Below, piece after piece: positions 1 through 5,557 of a DNA stretch of 5,762 bases; the stretch's first letter is position 1; every line of letters starts with the position of its first letter. The notes beneath the pieces are model-generated. The model was not told where the DNA came from, searched no databases, and saw nothing but the letters and a program-made list of their open reading frames with translations. This DNA comes from DATJHM01 sp035493895. Lineage in GTDB: Bacteria > Chloroflexota > Ktedonobacteria > Ktedonobacterales > Ktedonobacteraceae. The translations under genes were made by a program, and so were the position numbers. The stretch covers positions 1-5,762 of the forward strand of contig DATJHM010000028.1 of NCBI GenBank assembly GCA_035493895.1. Direction: 5' to 3'.

Positions 1-546
1 CATCAACAACGTATAGATAGTAGAACCGTCCAACGAACGCGCATCTCACATCCTTCCATTGTTCCCCCTCTTGCATCCATGCAGACCGATGCTCGCACGA
101 AGGGAGATGGTAGCGATGTGAAGGATGAGGCGCAAAGGCCAGAAGAGCTGCCCGCCCGGGGTCTCATCCCTCGCGTAGTGGTTTCCTCTGCGGATGCACA
201 GCAGAGAAAGTCGGTCGATCTCTCCATTTCCGAACCGCATGGGTCTGTCGCCAACAGCGAGCAACACGATGCGCATACGAGCGATCACGCAACGGTTCCA
301 GCATCGACTGCACGTGCGCGACAAACGCAGCATCTGGAGATTGCCCTTCCCCAAAAAGAGACTGGCAAATTGCAGGTAGAGTCAGAGCAACCAGCAGTGC
401 CCATCATTCGCATTCACATCGGCCAGGTTGAAGTGCGCGCCGTACCCCCTGCTCCGCCCAGACAGGCTCCCCGGCGGAGCGAACCTCCCAGGCAGGGGCT
501 AACGCTGAACGAATACATGCAGCAACGTAGAAGGGATTTGCAATGA
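1..546 (+). CDS. Disordered Pro/Arg-rich eCIS-associated protein with C-terminal IGQVEVRA motif (5' partial)
   Basis: The reading frame is open from base 1 to the TGA at 544-546, giving 181 visible residues and no start in the window. The first in-frame ATG (79) has no Shine-Dalgarno sequence before it, only a pyrimidine-rich stretch. The 26 codons upstream contain no ATG, GTG, TTG or stop, so the gene most likely begins outside the window. Most of the protein is low in hydrophobic residues and rich in Ser, Thr, Gln, Arg, Pro and charged residues, which suggests disorder. At 400-441 it becomes a compact beta-like segment, PIIRIHIGQVEVRA. A Pro/Arg-rich linker follows, then a short helical-looking end (LTLNEYMQQRRRDLQ). 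From memory, small proteins with a similar 'xIxIGRIEVRA + Pro-rich + short helix' C-terminus often sit just before DUF4255 genes in eCIS and related clusters. Their function is not established. The stop overlaps the next start (ATGA), so the two are probably translated together. I see no signal peptide or membrane segment in the visible part. Confidence 0.75.
   Translation, partial: HQQRIDSRTVQRTRISHPSIVPPLASMQTDARTKGDGSDVKDEAQRPEELPARGLIPRVVVSSADAQQRKSVDLSISEPHGSVANSEQHDAHTSDHATVPASTARARQTQHLEIALPQKETGKLQVESEQPAVPIIRIHIGQVEVRAVPPAPPRQAPRRSEPPRQGLTLNEYMQQRRRDLQ
451..480. repeat. 8-bp GC-rich inverted repeat near the end of the first gene
   Basis: GCTCCGCC (451-458) and GGCGGAGC (473-480) are exact reverse complements with a 14-base loop, ending 62 bases before the DUF4255 start codon. 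The region encodes the Pro/Arg-rich linker, whose CCN and CGN codons favour such complementarity, so chance is a reasonable explanation. There is no trailing T-run, which argues against a terminator. Confidence 0.35.
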
Positions 547-1163
547 GCAATTATCTCGCTATCGCTACGGTCACTGTTGCTTTGCGTGATATTCTCCAGG
601 ATGTTGCGCTGACCGCTGTTCCTGGCGCGGTTGTCACCACACAGCGCCCGGAGGATATCAACAATGCCGGTCAGGATAAAGCTGGCATCAACCTGTATTT
701 GTATCAGGTCACGCCCAATCCAGACTGGACGAATAATGATCTGCCCATGCGCGATGCCATGGGCAGATTGCTGCAACGTCCACAAACAGCTTTGGACCTG
801 GACTACCTGCTCTCATTTCACGGAGCTGAACTGGAAATGGTGCCACAACGCTTGCTGGGAAGCACAATCGTTCATCTGCATACGCAGCCCTTTCTCCCGC
901 TCGTTGCCATTCAAGATACCATTCAGCACACAAGCTATCTGGCACAATCCGATCTCTTCGATCAGGGCGAACGGGTGAAGTTCAGCCCCCTCAATTTTAG
1001 TCTGGAAGAGCTGTCGAAGCTCTGGTCGGTCTTCTTTCAAATACCGTACAGACTGTCTGTGGCGTACCGCGCATCTGTGGTGTTGCTCGAAGAACAAGAG
1101 CAGATCCCTGAGACCCGACTGGTGACACGGCCCGTGATTACGCTCAATCCGGAGGTTTCCTAG
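543..1163 (+). CDS. DUF4255 / Afp16-Pvc16-like tail terminator (cap) protein
   Basis: A 206-aa protein of the DUF4255 (Pvc16 N-terminal) family. In Afp and PVC particles the Afp16/Pvc16 protein sits at the end of the tube away from the baseplate and stops tube and sheath polymerisation. Visible family marks are an N-terminal helix (YLAIATVTVALRDIL), the segment INLYLYQVTPNPDW (residues 49-62) followed by a short N-D-L-P turn, and the highly typical C-terminal block EELSKLWSVFFQIPYRLSVA (155-174) leading into YRASVVLLEE. The length suits a single-domain version; some homologues carry an extra C-terminal domain that is absent here. The start is supported by AAGGGA at 531-536, six bases before the ATG, and by the 4-bp ATGA overlap with the preceding gene. 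The ATPase gene follows after 2 bases, and this terminator-ATPase pairing is characteristic of eCIS operons rather than of phages or type VI secretion. Confidence 0.92.
   Translation: MSNYLAIATVTVALRDILQDVALTAVPGAVVTTQRPEDINNAGQDKAGINLYLYQVTPNPDWTNNDLPMRDAMGRLLQRPQTALDLDYLLSFHGAELEMVPQRLLGSTIVHLHTQPFLPLVAIQDTIQHTSYLAQSDLFDQGERVKFSPLNFSLEELSKLWSVFFQIPYRLSVAYRASVVLLEEQEQIPETRLVTRPVITLNPEVS
739..768. repeat. Perfect 11-bp inverted repeat (hairpin) inside the DUF4255 gene
   Basis: The arms ATCTGCCCATG (739-749) and CATGGGCAGAT (758-768) are exact reverse complements separated by an 8-base loop. Two G-U wobble pairs could extend the stem in RNA (738-769 and 737-770). The repeat lies within codons for the segment around NDLPMRDAMGRLLQ. 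It is not followed by a T-run, so it does not look like an intrinsic terminator. It could be a folded mRNA element or a chance product of codon choice; no function is demonstrated. Confidence 0.6.
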
Positions 1164-1165
1164 CC

Positions 1166-3154
1166 ATGCAGACCATCGCACAGAAGGAGGACTGGCAGCG
1201 TGCTAACCAGGAATATCTCCTGGCATGCCTGGAACGTATGAAACAGCTACTCCAGCAAGCGAGCGATAAAAATGAAATGAGCTCCACGGCGGCTTCTCCT
1301 GACATGGAACAGACGCTGCCTGCCGCGCTGGACGCGCTCTGTGCGTGGCTGCATCTGTCTCCTTTTGAGCGCGATATCTTGCTTTTGTGCGCCGGGATTG
1401 AGCTGGACAGTGCCTTCGGCTCCCTGTGCGCAGTACTACAGGCAGACGCAGCATGCAATTATCCGACCTTCAGTCTGGCGCTTGCTGTTTTGCCGCAAGC
1501 GCACTGGTCGGCTCTTTCGCCGCAGGGACCGCTGCGCCGCTGGCAACTGATAGAAGTCGAGACCAGCCGCACGCTAACGCTCAGCCCGTTACGCATCAAT
1601 GAGCGCATCTTGCATTATCTCCTGGGCATATCGTATCTCGACAAACAACTGGCGGATCTCTTTCAACCTGTCGCGTTTACCGGTCCACCGCTGGTACCTT
1701 CTCATCAGAAGATAGTACAGGAGCTTGTCAACGCATGGAAGCTGGCCGAAGGGCATGAACAGCTACCTGCAATACAGCTCTGTGGAGGGGAGATGCTCAG
1801 TCTGCGCAATATCGCCGTCGTTGCCTGCTCTCTGCTCAACCATACGGTTTTTGTGGTCTCTGCATCTGCCCTTCCCACGCAGCCTGGCGAGCTCGAAAGC
1901 CTGCTCCACTGCTGGGAACGAGAAACTCTACTGAACAATAACGCGCTACTGCTCGATTGTCAGTTCGTCGATGTGGCCGATATGCAACGCGAGAGCGTCA
2001 TCGCACGCGTGATCGAGGCCAATAAAGGTCTGCTCATCGTGGCAGGTTCTGAACGCCGTACAGGGGCGCAACACTTCCTCTTCACTTTTGAGGTAGAGAA
2101 ACCGACCCGCGATGAGCAACGGGCTACCTGGCAGACGGTGTTGGGAGATCAGGCTACCACGCTCAGCCAGCATATCGAGAAGCTCACGGCGCACTTTCAC
2201 CTGAGCAGCGAAGCGATTTACGCCGTCTGTCTCTCTGCCCGGGCACGGCTCGCCAGTGAAGGTGCCGTGACTACGGACGCCATTGGTGAGACGCTCTGGA
2301 ATATCAGTCGCAGGCAGGCAAATCTCCATCTGGACGGTCTGGCACAGCACATTGAAGCAACAGCTACCTGGGCGGATCTGGTCCTGCCGGAAGAACAAAT
2401 TGCCGTTTTGCAGGATATCATGCTCCAAGTGCGACACCGTACTCGGGTCTACGAGACATGGGGATTTAGCAGTAAAGGGACGCGTGGTCTGGGCATTAGC
2501 GCCCTCTTTGCGGGTGCCAGCGGGGTTGGCAAGACGATGGCAGCGGAGGTACTGGCGAACGAGCTTCACCTGGAATTGTATCGCATCGACTTGAGCGCCG
2601 TCGTGAGCAAATATATTGGCGAGACGGAGAAGAACTTGCGGCGCATTTTCGACGCTGCTGAGGGGAGCGGCGTCATTCTGCTCTTCGATGAGGCGGATGC
2701 GCTCTTTGGCAAACGCAGCGAGGTGAAAGATAGCCATGATCGCTACGCCAACATCGAGGTGAGTTATCTCTTGCAACGCATGGAATCCTATCGTGGCCTG
2801 GCGATTCTGACCTCCAATCTGAAAGATGCGCTGGACAATGCTTTCTTGCGGCGCATTCGCTTTATCGTCCAGTTGCCTTTTCCTGATGCGACCCAACGGG
2901 CGGAAATCTGGCGGCGCGTCTTTCCTCCTGCGCTACCCACACGGAATTTAGATGTGAACAAGCTGGCACAACTCAACGTAGCAGGAGGCACGATCCGCAA
3001 TATAGCGATGTCTGCGGCGTTCATCGCCGCTGATAGTGACGAGCCGATGAGCATGAGCCATATCTTACGCGCCGCTCGCCACGAATACACCAAACTGGAA
3101 AAATCCTTATCATCTATGGAAACGCGAGGATGGGAGAAAATCAATGCTGATTGA
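1166..3154 (+). CDS. Afp15/Pvc15-like AAA+ ATPase of an eCIS
   Basis: A 662-aa AAA+ ATPase. In Afp/PVC systems this ATPase is needed for particle assembly; its exact substrate is not settled. The C-terminal AAA module is intact: an entry segment with W402 (TWADLVLPEEQ), Walker A GASGVGKT at 450-457 (K456, T457), Walker B VILLFDEADALFG with D508 and E509, sensor-1 Asn N551 (LTSN), arginine-finger candidates R562/R563 in AFLRRIRF, and a sensor-2-like GGTIRN at 607-612 (R611). Residues about 200-320 resemble a second, degenerate AAA module: CGGEMLSLRNIA (206-217) sits where a P-loop would be but lacks GK[ST], followed by ALLLDCQ (260-266), LLIVAGS (289-295) and a lid-like FEVEKPTRDEQ. The N-terminal ~150 residues are mainly helical and may be a winged-helix/adaptor region. 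GGAGG at 1151-1155, ten bases upstream, supports the start. The gene starts 2 bases after the DUF4255 stop and its end overlaps the next gene by 11 nt. Soluble, with no membrane segment. Confidence 0.93.
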   Translation: MQTIAQKEDWQRANQEYLLACLERMKQLLQQASDKNEMSSTAASPDMEQTLPAALDALCAWLHLSPFERDILLLCAGIELDSAFGSLCAVLQADAACNYPTFSLALAVLPQAHWSALSPQGPLRRWQLIEVETSRTLTLSPLRINERILHYLLGISYLDKQLADLFQPVAFTGPPLVPSHQKIVQELVNAWKLAEGHEQLPAIQLCGGEMLSLRNIAVVACSLLNHTVFVVSASALPTQPGELESLLHCWERETLLNNNALLLDCQFVDVADMQRESVIARVIEANKGLLIVAGSERRTGAQHFLFTFEVEKPTRDEQRATWQTVLGDQATTLSQHIEKLTAHFHLSSEAIYAVCLSARARLASEGAVTTDAIGETLWNISRRQANLHLDGLAQHIEATATWADLVLPEEQIAVLQDIMLQVRHRTRVYETWGFSSKGTRGLGISALFAGASGVGKTMAAEVLANELHLELYRIDLSAVVSKYIGETEKNLRRIFDAAEGSGVILLFDEADALFGKRSEVKDSHDRYANIEVSYLLQRMESYRGLAILTSNLKDALDNAFLRRIRFIVQLPFPDATQRAEIWRRVFPPALPTRNLDVNKLAQLNVAGGTIRNIAMSAAFIAADSDEPMSMSHILRAARHEYTKLEKSLSSMETRGWEKINAD

Positions 3155-3428
3155 TCTGCACATTGAGGAACTGATTCTGCGCAATCTGCCATATGAGCAG
3201 CGTCATCGTATCGCGGCAGCGGTCGAGCAGGAATTGCAGCGCCTGCTGACGGAGCGAGGATTACCGCCTACACTCGCGCAAGGGGGCACGATCCCGCTGC
3301 TCCGGATTGACCCGTTAACGATTGCAGCCGATGCCAGACCGGGTGCGATTGGTGCCCATATTGCTGAAAATATGTACGCTCTGCTCGCTGACACGAATAG
3401 AGCAGTTGAACAAGAGAAGGGAGCATAG
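3144..3428 (+). CDS. Small 94-aa eCIS operon protein of unknown function
   Basis: I do not assign this to a characterised family. The protein begins with a beta-like IDLHIEELILRNLP, then a helix rich in Gln, Arg and Glu (RHRIAAAVEQELQRLLTERG), a PP-containing turn (LPPTLAQGGTIPLLRID), and a C-terminal helix (GAIGAHIAENMYALLADTNR). It has no signal peptide, cysteines or membrane segment. Short proteins of this general type, with an 'L-LP' start and 'ELxRLLxExGLP' middle, are to my recollection common next to the ATPase in eCIS clusters. The start is supported by GGGAG at 3132-3136, seven bases upstream, within the last codons of the ATPase gene. The 11-nt overlap implies translational coupling and similar expression, so a chaperone, adaptor or minor structural role tied to the ATPase is possible but is inference only. 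Confidence 0.8.
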   Translation: MLIDLHIEELILRNLPYEQRHRIAAAVEQELQRLLTERGLPPTLAQGGTIPLLRIDPLTIAADARPGAIGAHIAENMYALLADTNRAVEQEKGA

Positions 3429-3430
3429 GC

Positions 3431-4084
3431 ATGCCGACGTATCCACATGGGCCACGCCTGCAAAAAGGCAGTATTGTCACGGTTGGCAGCTTTGGAACCC
3501 TGGCAACAATAGCATTTCAATATAATCCTGAGACCATCAAGCGTTCGCTTCAACCGCAAATGGCCGGAGGAGATGAGGGGCAACGCTCGCAAGTCGTGCG
3601 CTATACCGATGCGCCAGTAGAGACCATCGATGTAGAGATCACGATTGATGCATCTGACCAGCTGGAGCGCGGCGATGCCAGCACATCCCAGGCAGGTATC
3701 TATCCACAGCTCTCCTTGCTAGAACTGCTGACCTACCCTACCAGTCAGCAAATCATTCAAAATACTGTGCTCTTAGAGCTGGGAACGCTCGAAGTGGCTC
3801 CCCTGGCGGCACCATTGACACTCTTTATGTGGGGACCAAACCGGGTACTGCCCGTGCGCCTGAACACCTTGAATATTAGCGAGGAACTCTTTGATCCGAA
3901 TCTGAACCCGCTGCGAGCCACGGTATCGTTGAATATGCGCGCGCTCAGCTATTCGGATCTGGCTCCGTATACGCAGGGTTATAATCTGTTCCTGGCCTAT
4001 CAACAGACAAAAGAGGCAATGGCCGCCCAGGCTTCATCTCACGGAGCAGGAAGTGTTGCCGGGATTGGTATCGGGCTGTTCTAA
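3431..4084 (+). CDS. CIS-tube / Afp7 N-terminal-like inner baseplate protein
   Basis: A 217-aa protein resembling the N-terminal domain of Afp7/Pvc7-type proteins (the Pfam 'CIS tube protein' group). These link the tube end or hub to the baseplate in contractile injection systems. Visible marks are the beta-strand opening followed by AFQYNPETIKRSLQP (28-42; the F-x-Y-N-P-E element is typical), VETIDVEITIDASDQLE (63-79), the helix YPQLSLLELLTYP (91-103), FMWGPNRVLPVRLNTLNISE (132-151), and FDPNLNPLRATVSLNMRALS (154-173), where a new strand pairs with the hub. The C-terminus ends in a short Gly/Ala-rich tail (GAGSVAGIGIGLF). In fused family members a LysM domain follows; here it is a separate downstream gene. 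AAGGGAG at 3417-3423, seven bases upstream, fixes the start, and only 2 bases separate it from the preceding stop. Confidence 0.85.
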   Translation: MPTYPHGPRLQKGSIVTVGSFGTLATIAFQYNPETIKRSLQPQMAGGDEGQRSQVVRYTDAPVETIDVEITIDASDQLERGDASTSQAGIYPQLSLLELLTYPTSQQIIQNTVLLELGTLEVAPLAAPLTLFMWGPNRVLPVRLNTLNISEELFDPNLNPLRATVSLNMRALSYSDLAPYTQGYNLFLAYQQTKEAMAAQASSHGAGSVAGIGIGLF

Positions 4085-4090
4085 CGCAAG

Positions 4091-4097
4091 AAAGGAG
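4091..4097 (+). promoter_or_regulatory. Ribosome binding site that decides the TTG start at 4107
   Basis: AAAGGAG is a near-perfect Shine-Dalgarno sequence nine bases before the TTG at 4107. It falls just after the TAA at 4082-4084 of the preceding gene. An in-frame ATG at 4053 lies upstream of it, so accepting that ATG would place this ribosome binding site inside the coding sequence. The site therefore argues for the TTG. Confidence 0.8.
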
Positions 4098-4106
4098 AAA
4101 TTCACG

Positions 4107-4412
4107 TTGTTTGGACGAGGTAGCCGCTATTATGCGCTCGATAACGCCGTGTATCGCGATCAAGATGAGCACGCGATCGTGTATAAGCAACGCCGTTTTT
4201 TGCCGCAAGGCTCTGCATTACCGCTGCTATCGGTAATCACGGCCAATGCGGGAGATCGGCTGGATCTGGTCGCCGCACGTACGCTCGGCGTATCGGACCA
4301 GTTCTGGCGCATCTGTGATGCAAATAACGCCATGAATCCCTTCGATCTTCTTGACGAAGCGGATGGCTCTTTACGGATTGCGCAATTACAATTTCAAGAT
4401 GTGTCATCATGA
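4107..4412 (+). CDS. LysM-like baseplate protein (separate Afp7 C-terminal-type domain), TTG start
   Basis: A 101-aa protein when started at TTG 4107, beginning MFGRGSRYYALDNAV. After an N-terminal strand region and the segment KQRRFLPQGSALPLL, residues about 41-95 read as a LysM-like fold: ITANAGDRLDLVAARTLG, then QFWRICDANNAMNPFDLL and a closing GSLRIAQ. This matches the LysM pattern of GD-x-L-x-x-(I/V)-A, W-x-I-x-x-AN, NP and a final strand. In eCIS baseplates LysM-like domains are usually structural and help hold the hub in the wedge collar; binding to peptidoglycan is not needed to explain them. An upstream in-frame ATG (4053) would add 18 residues (MLPGLVSGCSN...) that overlap the preceding gene and look unlike family N-termini, so I prefer the TTG with its strong ribosome binding site. 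The stop overlaps the next start as ATGA. Confidence 0.85.
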   Translation: MFGRGSRYYALDNAVYRDQDEHAIVYKQRRFLPQGSALPLLSVITANAGDRLDLVAARTLGVSDQFWRICDANNAMNPFDLLDEADGSLRIAQLQFQDVSS

Positions 4413-5557
4413 TGAACCTTACAAGTTTACAAGTAACCTTACTCATCGGAAAATTTATCCCGCTCCCGGCTCCGCCTCCCCTGATGGAGGCGCTACAAAC
4501 GATCGATATCACACAAAGCGAGAGCAGCGGATTTCAGATAAGCTTTCTCGCCCAGCGTGGCCCGGGGTATAGTCCGGATTATCCACTTCTGATCAGCCAG
4601 TTATTGCAACCGGGCAATCGAGTGATTATTATTGTCACGCTCAATGTCATCCCACGCGTCCTGATGGACGGCATTATTACGCACCAGCAATTCGCTCCTG
4701 GCAACAACGGTCCTGCCACGCTCACGGTCACGGGTGAGGATATCAGCGTGGCGATGAATATGAGTGAAGTCTCCATCGACTACCCAAATCTGGGGCACGC
4801 AGCGATTGCAACGCTGGTGCTGGAAAAGTATGCCGGGCTGGGCATTGAGCCGATCATTATTCCGCCTCTCACTGGCAGCATTCCCGATAGCGAAGAATTT
4901 GTCTTAACGCAAAGAGGAACTGATCGGAGCTATCTTCAGTCGCTGGCCGCCGCAAACGATTATATCTTTTATGTCCGGCCCGGTTTGCTGCCCGGACAAA
5001 ACATCGCTTACTGGGGACCAATAACGCGCATTGGCCTGCCACAAAAGGCGCTGACGGTCGATGCTGGACCGGCAACCAATGTTGAATCCATCAGTTTTAG
5101 CTACGATGGGCTGGCCCCGGTGCAGGTCTATGGTGCCGTATCCGATGAGGAAACCGAGCAGGTGATACCGTTTGTTACGTTAACCAGTAGCCGTCTGCCC
5201 CCGCTCTCCAGTCTGCCGCCGTTGATCTTCAATCAGCCTTTTGTGCGCAAACAGGAACTTGCCTACGAAGGTTCGAGCTTCCTCGAGGCGGAAGCGCTGG
5301 CACAGGCAATCACTGATCAATCGCTCGACTCGGTAGTCACCGCCAATGGCACGCTTGATGTACTCCGCTATGGCGACATTCTCATGGCACCGGGCCTGGT
5401 GGGCGTGCGCGGCGTCGGCTTTAGCTATGATGGTTATTATGTGGTAAAACAGGTCTCTCACCAGATCAGTCATGGGAAATATACGCAAAGCTTCAATCTG
5501 AGTCGTGAAGGTCTGGGCAGTACGACGCCGCTAGTATCGACGATAGGAGTCTGGTAA
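4409..5557 (+). CDS. gp27/gpD-like spike-hub protein (VgrG N-terminal-type)
   Basis: A 382-aa protein with the features of the phage late-control gpD / T4 gp27 / VgrG N-terminal hub fold, which forms the trimeric ring joining the tube to the central spike. Evidence: alternating strands at the start (LTSLQVTLLIGKFIP); a first barrel containing RVIIIVTLNVIPRVLMDGII (71-90), as in 'G-x-x-V-x-G-x-I' hub strands; the ATLTVTGEDISVAMNMSEVS segment (103-122); the helix AAIATLVLEKYAGLGI followed by FVLTQRGTDRSYLQSLAAAN (164-183), the typical 'QRGTDRxFLxxLAxxN' signature; and the ending YYVVKQVSHQISHGKYTQSF plus NLSREGLG, matching the usual 'V-x-H-x-(I/F)-x-x-G-x-Y-x-x-x-F-x-L-x-R' end. A Pro-rich LPPLSSLPPL turn (263-272) lies between the domains. 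ATG 4409 overlaps the previous stop; the next codon (4412) is also ATG. No clear ribosome binding site precedes it, so coupling from the upstream gene is likely. The stop overlaps the next start. Confidence 0.88.
   Translation: MMNLTSLQVTLLIGKFIPLPAPPPLMEALQTIDITQSESSGFQISFLAQRGPGYSPDYPLLISQLLQPGNRVIIIVTLNVIPRVLMDGIITHQQFAPGNNGPATLTVTGEDISVAMNMSEVSIDYPNLGHAAIATLVLEKYAGLGIEPIIIPPLTGSIPDSEEFVLTQRGTDRSYLQSLAAANDYIFYVRPGLLPGQNIAYWGPITRIGLPQKALTVDAGPATNVESISFSYDGLAPVQVYGAVSDEETEQVIPFVTLTSSRLPPLSSLPPLIFNQPFVRKQELAYEGSSFLEAEALAQAITDQSLDSVVTANGTLDVLRYGDILMAPGLVGVRGVGFSYDGYYVVKQVSHQISHGKYTQSFNLSREGLGSTTPLVSTIGVW
5545..5549 (+). promoter_or_regulatory. Ribosome binding site for the spike gene
   Basis: AGGAG lies seven bases before the ATG at 5557, within the last codons of the hub gene. 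Together with the TAATG stop-start overlap it fixes the start of the next gene, which is cut off by the right edge. Confidence 0.75.

Noticed and set aside
79..81. ATG as the start of the first gene
   Set aside because: No Shine-Dalgarno sequence precedes it, and the frame is open without interruption to the left edge, so initiation outside the window is more likely. It cannot be excluded entirely.
46..354. Minus-strand open frame opposite the first gene
   Set aside because: No recognisable protein features and no support for a start. The plus-strand frame runs from the edge to an ATGA overlap with a sure gene and carries a familiar C-terminal motif.
1946..2896. Long minus-strand open frame (316 codons) opposite the ATPase gene
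   Set aside because: It lies wholly antisense to a well-supported AAA+ gene whose motifs are intact, its translation shows no recognisable domain, and it follows from the codon bias of the plus-strand gene.
4975..5007. Short inverted repeat TGTCCGG / CCGGACA in the hub gene as a terminator
   Set aside because: Only seven pairs with a 13-base loop, inside a coding region, and no T-run follows; likely chance within CCGG-rich codons.
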